DNA from: Desulfocapsaceae bacterium
Lineage (GTDB): Bacteria > Desulfobacterota > Desulfobulbia > Desulfobulbales > Desulfocapsaceae
Assembly: GCA_029934775.1 (NCBI GenBank)
Contig: JAOZLO010000010.1
Coordinates: forward strand, 1 to 15,386
Reading direction: 5' to 3'
DNA length: 15,386 nucleotides
Position numbers and translations under genes: made by a program. The notes beneath the pieces are model-generated. The model did not search any database. It was given only the letters and a program-made list of their open reading frames with translations, and was not told the DNA's origin. Positions 7,016-13,645 of this stretch are shown one piece after another. The first letter of the stretch is position 1. Each line of letters begins with the position of its first letter.

Positions 7016-8493
7016 CACGGTGTCACCCCAAACAGACTTTGTGCTGCCAGTTTGCTCACACCTACCGTCAGGCGGGTATCAACACCAAAGTACAGGTTTG
7101 CAAGGACCAGGAGCCATATGGGAATGAGCTGGCTCATTGGAGCTTCCCGTACGTCATCTAAAATGATTCGTGGCTGAGAAAAATAAATCCACTCAATGAC
7201 TCGCCACACATATATAACCGCCAGCAGAGAGCTTATAAGTACCAAGACTGCAACCGGCCACCAGCCTTTATCCAGAAGGGCAACTATCAGGTACCATTTA
7301 CTGACAAAGCCAACGGTCAAGGGGACTCCTATAAGACTGAGTCCTCCAGCCACGATGGCAGCCATTGTCAGAGGCATTTTTTTTCCAAGTCCGGCGAAAT
7401 GATTGAGTTGTGAGCTTCCGATACGATAAACCACTGCTCCAATTGCCAGGAAAAGAGTGCCCTTCATAAGGGCATGATTAAAAAGATGCAGAAGGGTTGC
7501 AGTAAGTCCTAACTCGGTTCCGATTGCCAGCCCGAGAATCATATAACCGATCTGGGCTACACTGGAGTAGGCAAAAATACGTTTTATGTTGCGTTGATAT
7601 ATTGCAGAAATCGACGTGGCAAAGATGCCTATGAGTCCCAGTACCAGGAAAATATCGTGGAGCGGGAGAGATGTTGTGACAAAATCAATGCCAAATACAC
7701 TGAATATATAGCGAATCAGAAGGTAAACAGCTACTTTTGTCGAGGTTGCAGCTAGAAAAGCCGTGGCGATGGACGGCGCAAAAGCGTAAGCATTGGGCAG
7801 CCACAAGTGCAGGGGAAACAGGGCGAGTTTCAGGCAGACACCAACAATGAAGAACCCGAAAGCACACAGTACAGTTTTTGATTTGTACACCTCAGGCAGA
7901 CGCTGGGCCAGGTCATACATATTGAGCGTTCCGGTCATCATATACATGAGCCCAACACCGATAATGATGAATGTTGCTCCGATGGTGCCCATGACCAGAT
8001 ACTGATAAGAAGCCGTCAGGGCCCGGCGATCTGTGCCAAGAGCAATCATGGTGTAGGATGAAAGTGCCGATATTTCGAGGAAAACGAAGACATTAAAGGC
8101 ATCTCCGGTAGCTAGAATACCCAGCAACCCGGTGAGGCAGAGCAGATAAGATGTGTAGAAAAAGATATGCCTGTTTTCCGGAAGTTCTTTCTTGATACTG
8201 GTCTGTGCCGCGATGAGGACAATGGTGCTTATGCCTGATACGAGGAGGAGGAGATAACTGTTCAGCTGGTCAATGCGATATTCAATGCCCCAGGGGGCCG
8301 CCCAGCCTCCAAGTTCATATACAATGGTGCCATACAGGTGTACCTGCTGGCGCAATCCACAGCTTATGAGAAAGGAGAGACTGCTTACAAGAACGGCGAA
8401 AAATCCAACTAGGCGGGGTACCCGAATAAAAAGGCAGAGTGGTGCGCCGAGTAGTGGGATTATTACCTGGAGTACGGGATAATGATAAATCAC
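7015..8493 (-). CDS. mrpD: MrpD-type Na+/H+ antiporter subunit D
   Basis: A 492-aa integral membrane protein homologous to MrpD/MbhH and to complex I NuoM/N. Functional residues line up with the family: Glu140 in NVFVFLEISALSSY (TM5), Lys222 in GVCLKLALFPLHLWLP (TM7), Lys253 in TSTKVAVYLL (TM8), histidines in LLHLFNHALMKG (331-344) and Lys399 in GFVSKWYL (TM12). The motif LFPLHLWLPNAY with APS after it is typical of true MrpD. The gene starts with GTG at 8493; GTGA forms a 4-nt overlap with the mrpC stop, so translation is coupled. Order mrpC-mrpD is the universal one for Mrp and Mbh clusters. Confidence 0.95.
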   Translation of the reverse strand: MIYHYPVLQVIIPLLGAPLCLFIRVPRLVGFFAVLVSSLSFLISCGLRQQVHLYGTIVYELGGWAAPWGIEYRIDQLNSYLLLLVSGISTIVLIAAQTSIKKELPENRHIFFYTSYLLCLTGLLGILATGDAFNVFVFLEISALSSYTMIALGTDRRALTASYQYLVMGTIGATFIIIGVGLMYMMTGTLNMYDLAQRLPEVYKSKTVLCAFGFFIVGVCLKLALFPLHLWLPNAYAFAPSIATAFLAATSTKVAVYLLIRYIFSVFGIDFVTTSLPLHDIFLVLGLIGIFATSISAIYQRNIKRIFAYSSVAQIGYMILGLAIGTELGLTATLLHLFNHALMKGTLFLAIGAVVYRIGSSQLNHFAGLGKKMPLTMAAIVAGGLSLIGVPLTVGFVSKWYLIVALLDKGWWPVAVLVLISSLLAVIYVWRVIEWIYFSQPRIILDDVREAPMSQLIPIWLLVLANLYFGVDTRLTVGVSKLAAQSLFGVTP

Positions 8494-8915
8494 TTGTTGA
8501 GATCCTGGTTAAGAATGGCAAAATTGGGTCCGGGACCATACGCTTCGAGATGATTCTCCAACTCGTCGTGCGTGTCTTGAACCTGGATTTCACTTTCTTC
8601 TATTGAGCCATATGCTTCCTGGATTCTGACGACAAGAGATAAGCCCAAGGCTGTTGTGGCAATTCCGACAACGATGGCTGTCAGGATCAAAACATGCGGT
8701 AGAGGATTGGAGTAAAGTTGCCATTTTTCGTCAAGAATCGGGGCAGTAGCTCCGGATATCTTACCCATACTGATATAAAAGAAAAAGACCGATGTCTGGA
8801 AAATGGACAACCCTACCAGTTTTTTGATCAAATTTTCATGAGCGATGACGATGTAGAAACCGATCATCATCAGCAACACGACAATCCAGTAATTATAGAG
8901 TCCGATTATATTCAT
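8490..8915 (-). CDS. mrpC: MrpC/MnhC-type antiporter subunit (NuoK-like) with long acidic tail
   Basis: MrpC is the NuoK-like three-helix subunit of the Mrp complex. This protein shows three hydrophobic helices (about residues 8-25, 32-50 and 73-97) and the family hallmark NPLPHVLILTAIVVG at 70-84, followed by an ALGLSL helix end. It is 141 aa, longer than the roughly 110-115 aa usual for MrpC, because of an acidic and polar tail from about residue 100 (IEESEIQVQDTHDELENH). ATG 8915 overlaps the stop of the upstream gene (ATGA). No separate Shine-Dalgarno is obvious, consistent with coupling. Confidence 0.95.
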   Translation of the reverse strand: MNIIGLYNYWIVVLLMMIGFYIVIAHENLIKKLVGLSIFQTSVFFFYISMGKISGATAPILDEKWQLYSNPLPHVLILTAIVVGIATTALGLSLVVRIQEAYGSIEESEIQVQDTHDELENHLEAYGPGPNFAILNQDLNK

Positions 8916-9877
8916 TGGTTATATTTATGCTTGACAGTACGCCAGGTAAATTTGAAAAAAACAAGAATCATCACCGAGGCTACAGTAATACCAACCCCCA
9001 GTTCCACAAGAAGTATCCCCAGATGCTGGCCGTGCACAGGGTCATGTCTGAGGACATTGTAGTCAAGAAAATTCCCGCCGAGAAGCATGCTGACTACGCC
9101 AACACCTCCGTATAAGAGTACGCCGAATGCTGTAAGCAGTTCCAGGATCTGTCGTTTGAAAACCCGTTGTGCACTGCTCAAACCAAAGAGCATTGTGTAA
9201 AGAATGACACCTGCGGCAAAAATCACTCCAGCCTGGAATCCTCCTCCTGGTCCGTAGTCTCCATGGAACTGCACATAGAGTCCAAACATAAGGATAAGCG
9301 GAATCATCATCTTGGCAACAACGCGAAGGATGATCTGTTGCTGCATGTCGGCTGGAACCTTTTTCTTTGACTGATCCTTGGTCTGTCGTGAAACCAGTAG
9401 GAGGGACATTACCCCGATACCTGCGGTAAAGATCACCAGGGTCTCACCAAGTGTATCGAACCCTCGATAACTGGCAAGTACAGACGTTACAGCATTTGGC
9501 ACTCCTATCTCTGTCATGGAATCATTGATATAGCGGGGGGCCACGTGCTGATGGATGGGAGCATCAACAGCACCAAAATGCGGCATATCGAGAGTGCCGT
9601 ATACCAGCAGCGCCCCTGTGACCATCACTATGCCGAGGGCAAGAGCTGGTTTGTATCGGGATTTCTTTTCATACCGGCCAACAAGCTTGAGCGAGGCCAG
9701 AAAGAGCAGAGTAGAGATACCAGCACCGACAGAAGCCTCCGTAAAGGCCACATCAACTGCGTCAAGACTAAGAAAAAAACTGGCGGACAGCAGGCTGTAT
9801 AAACCGGAAAGCATGACCACGGCAAACAGATCTTTGAGGCGGACTATGGCCAGTGCGGTGAGCGCCAGAAAACTCAT
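8912..9877 (-). CDS. mrpB: Fused MrpA C-terminal region plus MrpB (MbhD-MbhE-MbhF-like) antiporter subunit
   Basis: Three domains normally found as separate small proteins in archaeal Mbh complexes, or at the end of MrpA plus MrpB in bacteria, lie in one chain. Numbered from ATG 9877: residues 1-70 are DUF4040/MbhD-like (DVAFTEASVGAG at 42-53); 78-165 resemble MbhE and the MrpA C-terminus (VPNAVTSVLASYRGFDTLGE at 126-145); 181-321 are MnhB/MrpB (FHGDYGPGGGFQAGV at 204-218). The NuoL-like N-terminal two-thirds of MrpA is absent. The 321-aa ATG start has no Shine-Dalgarno and cuts the first helix in half; translation more likely begins at ATC 9904-9902, giving about 330 aa. No ATG, GTG or TTG lies in frame between the upstream stop (9932-9934) and 9877. 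The coordinates given are the conventional ATG ones. Confidence 0.93.
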   Translation of the reverse strand: MSFLALTALAIVRLKDLFAVVMLSGLYSLLSASFFLSLDAVDVAFTEASVGAGISTLLFLASLKLVGRYEKKSRYKPALALGIVMVTGALLVYGTLDMPHFGAVDAPIHQHVAPRYINDSMTEIGVPNAVTSVLASYRGFDTLGETLVIFTAGIGVMSLLLVSRQTKDQSKKKVPADMQQQIILRVVAKMMIPLILMFGLYVQFHGDYGPGGGFQAGVIFAAGVILYTMLFGLSSAQRVFKRQILELLTAFGVLLYGGVGVVSMLLGGNFLDYNVLRHDPVHGQHLGILLVELGVGITVASVMILVFFKFTWRTVKHKYNQ

Positions 9878-9891
9878 GAGTACAACAGCAA

Positions 9892-10236
9892 TTAGGATTT
9901 CGATGGCTTTTCTCCTGATTGTTTTTCCTCTTTATTCACTACCAGTGGCTTTAAGCCGCTTTTCAGAGCTGCTTTTGCCATTGCGTGGCTCGCTGTTGTG
10001 CCGGCCAGAAAAGAGAACAGAAGGATTAACAATAGTTTCGGTAGTACAAGTCCCCAACCGGCTTGAATCATCAATCCTGTCAAAATCAAACCGGCCCCGA
10101 GAGTGTCAGTAAGGCTGGCAGCATGGATGCGGGAAAAAAAATCGGGAAAACGAAGTAAACCGACCGCTCCGGTCAGACAGAAAAAACTGCCGGTGAGCAG
10201 AAACAACCAGCTTATGATATCTAGAACTAATTCCAC
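9892..10236 (-). CDS. mrpG: MrpG/MnhG/PhaG-type antiporter subunit
   Basis: A 114-aa protein with three hydrophobic helices and the diagnostic MnhG motif GLLRFPDFFSRIHAAS (26-41), followed by TDTLGAGLIL. MrpG is a small subunit of the Mrp Na+/H+ antiporter needed for complex stability and activity. It starts at GTG 10236, whose G is also the last base of the mrpF stop codon (TAGTG). The C-terminus is a hydrophilic Lys/Glu-rich tail (NKEEKQSGEKPSKS) whose coding sequence overlaps the putative translation start signals of the next gene. Confidence 0.97.
   Translation of the reverse strand: MELVLDIISWLFLLTGSFFCLTGAVGLLRFPDFFSRIHAASLTDTLGAGLILTGLMIQAGWGLVLPKLLLILLFSFLAGTTASHAMAKAALKSGLKPLVVNKEEKQSGEKPSKS
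9902..9916 (-). promoter_or_regulatory. Shine-Dalgarno AGGAG and probable AUC start codon of the MrpA'-MrpB fusion
   Basis: AGGAG (9912-9916) is followed after 7 nt by ATC (9902-9904), which is in frame with the fusion protein and adds MEILIAVVL (reading ATC as Met) before Met-9877. The added residues complete a 20-residue first transmembrane helix. The site lies inside the last codons of mrpG. Confidence 0.5.
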
Positions 10237-10508
10237 TAGCCTTCCTCTTCTACTGCTTCTTTGCCGGCATATTCGAAAAAGCGTAATATAGCTATTACAC
10301 TGATAAAATTTATCAGTGCGTAGACAATTGCGATATCCAGGAAATCTGGTCTGCCTTTTAAAAAATCGATGACCGCAATCAGGAGTACAGTCTTCGTGCC
10401 AAAAGTGTTGACGGCAAGGATCCGATCATAGAGCGTTGGCCCTTTAAAAGCTCGAATAAGGGCAAGGCTCATGACAATGAGGAGCGCGATACAGGTAAGT
10501 GTGAACAT
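10236..10508 (-). CDS. mrpF: MrpF/MnhF-type antiporter subunit
   Basis: A 90-aa three-helix membrane protein with the MnhF signature GPTLYDRILAVN at 23-34, containing the conserved Asp28, and a final helix ending RFFEYAGKE. MrpF is essential for Mrp assembly and ion exchange. The ATG at 10508 shares its A with the mrpE stop codon (TGATG), so the two are translationally coupled. The length is normal for the family. Confidence 0.97.
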   Translation of the reverse strand: MFTLTCIALLIVMSLALIRAFKGPTLYDRILAVNTFGTKTVLLIAVIDFLKGRPDFLDIAIVYALINFISVIAILRFFEYAGKEAVEEEG

Positions 10509-10978
10509 CAGCCTTCCACCCGGCAGACTCGACGATCCATCTCACCACTCTGCAGATCTGCTGCAGAATCACTGGTCAAGGCATGCACTGTAATTTCATC
10601 GTCTTTGAAATCAATACTTACAGTTCCAGGGGTGAGAGTTATCGAATTGGCATAGATTACCTTGCCAATATCACTCTTCTGGTTAGCCTTGACGGGGAAA
10701 ACGCTGGGGCTGATTGATGCCCTGCCCTGCCATACACAACGGGCAACAGCAATATTTGCAACTACAACTTCTTTTATCAGCCAGACCCAGTATCCGGGAA
10801 TAGTGAAGGTAAGTTGAAGTGGCTGAGCTTCATCGTCAATGATATTCATCTTATGGCAGAGCCACAAAACGAAGGCAGTTGATACTACCATAAAGAAAAG
10901 GATCAGGGGTGTGTAATGACCTGAATTGATCAGCCAGAAAACAGAAAGTAGTGTAGATAATGCGAGTTTGTGTCGCAT
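10508..10978 (-). CDS. mrpE: MrpE/MnhE-type antiporter subunit, first gene of the operon
   Basis: A 156-aa protein of the MnhE family: two N-terminal hydrophobic helices, the conserved amphipathic segment YWVWLIKEVVVANIAVARCV (63-82), and the cytoplasmic domain with NSITLTPGTVSIDF (111-124), which is the most diagnostic MrpE motif. A divergent extension of about 15 residues (SGEMDRRVCRVEG) ends the protein. The ATG at 10978 has AAGGG about 6 nt upstream. As the first gene of the operon in the E-F-G-(A'B)-C-D order it corresponds to mbhA of archaeal Mbh clusters. The 471-nt region upstream is shared with the divergent EF-G gene. Confidence 0.96.
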   Translation of the reverse strand: MRHKLALSTLLSVFWLINSGHYTPLILFFMVVSTAFVLWLCHKMNIIDDEAQPLQLTFTIPGYWVWLIKEVVVANIAVARCVWQGRASISPSVFPVKANQKSDIGKVIYANSITLTPGTVSIDFKDDEITVHALTSDSAADLQSGEMDRRVCRVEG

Positions 10979-11041
10979 CGGGGCCCTTGAAAAGTTGAAT
11001 TGGTATCGGTTTTACTCAATTTATTATGAGGGTGGATTCGT

Positions 11042-11073
11042 GAGTCCGTTGATTTTGTAGTTTCTACGAACTC
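11042..11073 (-). promoter_or_regulatory. Possible leader hairpin of the mrp operon
   Basis: On the minus-strand RNA GAGUUCG (11067-11073) can pair with CGGACUC (11042-11048) through seven pairs including one G-U. A competing inner hairpin pairs 11064-11070 with 11054-11060 around AAA. It lies in the putative 5' leader, about 65 nt before the mrpE start. Role unknown. Confidence 0.35.
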
Positions 11074-11085
11074 GACAGGTAAGAA

Positions 11086-11115
11086 TATCTAACATTTTCA
11101 AATATCTTGTGTCAA
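11086..11115 (-). promoter_or_regulatory. Candidate sigma-70-type promoter of the mrp operon
   Basis: On the minus strand a perfect TTGACA (11115-11110) is followed after 18 nt by TAGATA (11091-11086) with a TG one base further upstream, as in extended -10 elements. The -10 match is weak. The short palindrome TCTTG-TGT-CAAGA (11105-11117) overlaps the -35 box and could be an operator. It would give a leader of about 100 nt before mrpE. Confidence 0.4.
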
Positions 11116-11323
11116 GAATAACTGGAATTTATTAAAAGCAGAAATTGTTTTGTATGGATAAATAGATTATGGTAAGCCGTTTTTTGCAGAGAATCTGCAA
11201 CCGGCACAGAAAGGGAAATATTTTTCTGGTAATTTTGTGAAAGACAGTGTATTCTATTGTGTTGACTGTGGGGTTTTGCCTTTTTTGGGTGGTTTTGTAA
11301 TAAAACACACTTCGCAGATCGAG

Positions 11324-11329
11324 TATAAT
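11324..11329 (+). promoter_or_regulatory. Candidate -10 box (TATAAT) upstream of the EF-G gene
   Basis: A consensus TATAAT with no recognisable -35 at 16-18 nt upstream. Transcription would start near 11336, only about 6 nt before the terminator hairpin at 11342. If real, all EF-G transcripts from here must pass that terminator. Confidence 0.45.
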
Positions 11330-11341
11330 AATTGTGAGTTG

Positions 11342-11386
11342 AATAAGGAGTTACAGGGTACTGTGGCTCCTTATTTTTTATTTATT
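11342..11386 (+). terminator. Strong intrinsic terminator in the EF-G leader (possible attenuator)
   Basis: A 15-bp stem pairs 11342-11356 (AATAAGGAGTTACAG) with 11361-11375 (CTGTGGCTCCTTATT) around the tetraloop GGTA, with two G-U pairs and no mismatch. It runs into a T-rich tract (TTATTTTTTATTTATT) on the plus strand. No U-tract is present in the minus direction, so it acts on plus-strand transcripts. It ends about 65 nt before the EF-G start codon. Confidence 0.85.
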
Positions 11387-11449
11387 CCCATAACTTATAG
11401 AGCGAGGCCGGGTTGTAACCGGTTGGCAAAGTTGTAGAGGACAGTAGCC

Positions 11450-13534
11450 ATGAGTCATGATTTATCACGAGTAAGAAATATAGGTATCAGCGCCCATATA
11501 GATTCAGGAAAAACGACGCTGACTGAGCGTATTCTGTTTTATACCGACAAAATTCATGCTATCCATGAAGTTCGTGGAAAAGATGGAGTCGGAGCAAAGA
11601 TGGATTCCATGGAGTTGGAGAAAGAGCGTGGTATTACAATTCAATCAGCTGCAACGTACTGCACCTGGAAGGGTATCGATATCAATGTTATTGATACTCC
11701 CGGGCACGTCGATTTTACGGTTGAGGTAGAGCGGGCCCTCAGAGTTCTTGACGGGGCAGTTCTGGTTCTCTGTTCGGTGGGTGGAGTTCAATCCCAGTCA
11801 ATTACCGTAAATCGCCAGATGACCAGGTATAACGTTCCACGAATTGCGTTTATCAATAAGTGTGACCGTACCGGGGCAAATCCGGAGAAGGTTACCGGTC
11901 AACTTCAGGACAAACTTGAACTGAATGCACATATGATGCAGATACCCATCGGGCTTGAGAGTGAACTGGTGGGGGCGGTTGATCTTGTCACCATGAAGGC
12001 ACTGTATTACGAAGGTGATAACGGAGAGCTTATACGTGAGGATGTGATTCCTGCAGATATGCTTGAAGAGGCCCAGGAAAAACGTGAATCATTGCTCGAA
12101 GAAATTTCCATGTTCTCTGAAGAATTGATGGAGGCTGTGCTTGAAGGCGGAGAAATTGATCTTCAGCTCATTTATGAAGCAGTACGTCAGGGGACTTTAG
12201 CACTCGATTTTACCCCGGTTTTTATCGGTTCAGCTTATAAAAATAAAGGTGTTCAGTCACTCCTCGATGCTGTAGAAAAATATCTCCCCTGCCCTACTGA
12301 TGTAGAAAATATGGCTCTTGACCTCAAAGATGATGAAAAAGAGTTCCCGGTGTCCAATGATCCGAAAGATCCGCTCATCATGCTCGCTTTTAAACTGGAA
12401 GACGGACGATATGGGCAGTTAACCTATGTCCGCACCTATCAGGGAGAGGTGGTAAAGGGCAATACAGTGTATAATAACCGCACTGGTAAAAAGGTAAAGA
12501 TCGGTCGACTCTGTCGCATGCATTCTGACGAGATGCAGGAGATTGACTCATGTGGTTCTGGTGACATCGTTGCTCTTTTTGGTATTGATTGTGCTTCAGG
12601 CGACACCTTTACCGCAGGAAGTATTTCCTGTTCCATGACCTCCATGCATATCCCTGAACCCGTAATTTCTCTTGCGGTAATTCCGGTTGATAATAAAGCC
12701 CAGATTAATATGTCTAAGGCCTTGAACCGATTCACCAAAGAAGATCCGACTTTTAGAACATATGTGGATCATGAGACTGGAGAAACAATTGTTTCTGGTA
12801 TGGGTGAGTTGCATCTTGAGGTGTATATAGAACGTATGAAACGAGAGTACAGCGCTTTTGTTGAAGTTGGGGCACCCCAGGTTGCATATCGTGAAACTAT
12901 CTCCCAGCGGGCCGAGTTTAACTATATCCATAAGAAACAGACCGGTGGATCCGGGCAGTTTGGCCGTGTTGCAGGGTATATTGAGCCTCTCGAAGAGGGT
13001 GACTACGAATTTGTGGATAAAATTGTCGGAGGTGCTATTCCACGGGAATTTATAGGATCCTGTGATAAAGGCTTCACTAAGTGCCTTGAAAAGGGATCAC
13101 TTTGCGGGGCTGCAATTACAGGTATCCGGTGTGTTATCAACGATGGTGCATATCATAATGTTGACTCCTCGGATGTAGCTTTTCAGCTCGCTGCAGTTGG
13201 AGCTTTCAAAGAGGGCTACCTCAAAGCCAAACCGGTAATTATGGAACCCATCATGAAGGTGGCAGTAGAAGGCCCTTCCGAGTTTCAGGGTTCTGTAATG
13301 GGAAGTATTAATCAGCGTCGAGGCATGATTATCGGTACCTCTGAGGAAGGATTGTATACTGTAATTGAAGCGGAAGTGCCATTGTCTGAAATGTTTGGCT
13401 ATTCTACGACTCTTCGCTCTTTGACTCAGGGTAAGGCAGAATTTACCATGGAGTTTGCGACTTTTAAACCTGTGCCCAAGAGTGTAGGTGAGGATCTGAT
13501 CAAAGCATATCAGGACGAGAGGAAGAATTCTTGA
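11450..13534 (+). CDS. fusA: Elongation factor G of the spdEFG1/mitochondrial EFG1 type
   Basis: EF-G is the ribosomal translocase GTPase. All five G motifs are visible: AHIDSGKTT (15-23), GITIQSAAT with the switch Thr (61-69), DTPGH (82-86), NKCD (136-139) and GSAYKNKG (G5). The 694-aa length and five-domain layout are normal. Several residues set it apart from ordinary bacterial EF-G and agree with the spirochaete/planctomycete/delta and mitochondrial EFG1 group: Ser in AHIDSGKTT instead of Ala, the stretch [19 protein letters not shown] (39-57), and NKCD rather than NKMD. Known work assigns translocation to the EFG1 type in organisms that split translocation and recycling between two EF-Gs; that this applies here is inference. 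No rpsL, rpsG or tuf flanks it. ATG 11450 has AGAGGA 8 nt upstream. A second EF-G gene should exist elsewhere. Confidence 0.95.
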   Translation: MSHDLSRVRNIGISAHIDSGKTTLTERILFYTDKIHAIHEVRGKDGVGAKMDSMELEKERGITIQSAATYCTWKGIDINVIDTPGHVDFTVEVERALRVLDGAVLVLCSVGGVQSQSITVNRQMTRYNVPRIAFINKCDRTGANPEKVTGQLQDKLELNAHMMQIPIGLESELVGAVDLVTMKALYYEGDNGELIREDVIPADMLEEAQEKRESLLEEISMFSEELMEAVLEGGEIDLQLIYEAVRQGTLALDFTPVFIGSAYKNKGVQSLLDAVEKYLPCPTDVENMALDLKDDEKEFPVSNDPKDPLIMLAFKLEDGRYGQLTYVRTYQGEVVKGNTVYNNRTGKKVKIGRLCRMHSDEMQEIDSCGSGDIVALFGIDCASGDTFTAGSISCSMTSMHIPEPVISLAVIPVDNKAQINMSKALNRFTKEDPTFRTYVDHETGETIVSGMGELHLEVYIERMKREYSAFVEVGAPQVAYRETISQRAEFNYIHKKQTGGSGQFGRVAGYIEPLEEGDYEFVDKIVGGAIPREFIGSCDKGFTKCLEKGSLCGAAITGIRCVINDGAYHNVDSSDVAFQLAAVGAFKEGYLKAKPVIMEPIMKVAVEGPSEFQGSVMGSINQRRGMIIGTSEEGLYTVIEAEVPLSEMFGYSTTLRSLTQGKAEFTMEFATFKPVPKSVGEDLIKAYQDERKNS

Positions 13535-13645
13535 TATTATTGACGCTAACTACTACAACTATACTACCCGATGCTGTAGAGAGGATCGGATTGTTGGCTG
13601 CGCTGGGAAGCGGGCAAATAAGGAATATAAAAAAGGTGAGCTGCC

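Larger units (their letters stand above)
10979..11449. other. Divergent intergenic region between mrpE and the EF-G gene
   Basis: No convincing gene is present in these 471 nt. It contains a possible minus-strand promoter for the antiporter operon (11086-11115), an mrpE leader hairpin (11042-11073), a short palindrome TCTTG-TGT-CAAGA (11105-11117) over the putative -35 box, an inverted repeat TTGCAGA-GAA-TCTGCAA (11184-11200) with an outer GCCG/CGGC pair (11176-11179 / 11202-11205), a plus-strand TATAAT (11324-11329) and a strong plus-strand terminator hairpin (11342-11375). The EF-G Shine-Dalgarno AGAGGA is at 11436-11441. Confidence 0.7.

Noticed and set aside
9555..10112. Long open frame (185 codons) on the plus strand opposite mrpG and the MrpA'-MrpB fusion.
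   Set aside because: Antisense shadow of two well-identified membrane protein genes; the translation is not protein-like (rich in Arg, Ser) and lacks a start signal.
3549..10978. Could the operon be a complex I (nuo) or energy-converting hydrogenase?
   Set aside because: MrpE, MrpF, MrpG, MrpB and MrpC subunits are clearly present and no redox, NiFe or Fe-S subunit (NuoB, C, D, I or hydrogenase equivalents) is encoded in the window.
11176..11205. Inverted repeat TTGCAGA-GAA-TCTGCAA considered as a terminator.
   Set aside because: No U-tract follows on either strand; the outer GCCG/CGGC pairing needs an uneven bulge. Left as an unexplained repeat.
11331..11351. AATTGTGAG next to TATAAT resembles the left half of a lac operator.
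   Set aside because: Only the left half matches; the symmetric right half is missing and no LacI-family gene is present. Likely chance.
11237..11437. Open frame of 66 codons upstream of EF-G on the plus strand.
   Set aside because: GTG start without ribosome-binding site, runs straight through the strong terminator hairpin and has no recognisable protein features.
13531..13565. Possible promoter after the EF-G gene: TTGACG or TTGATA with TATACT.
   Set aside because: Spacers are 14 and 23 nt, outside the workable range.
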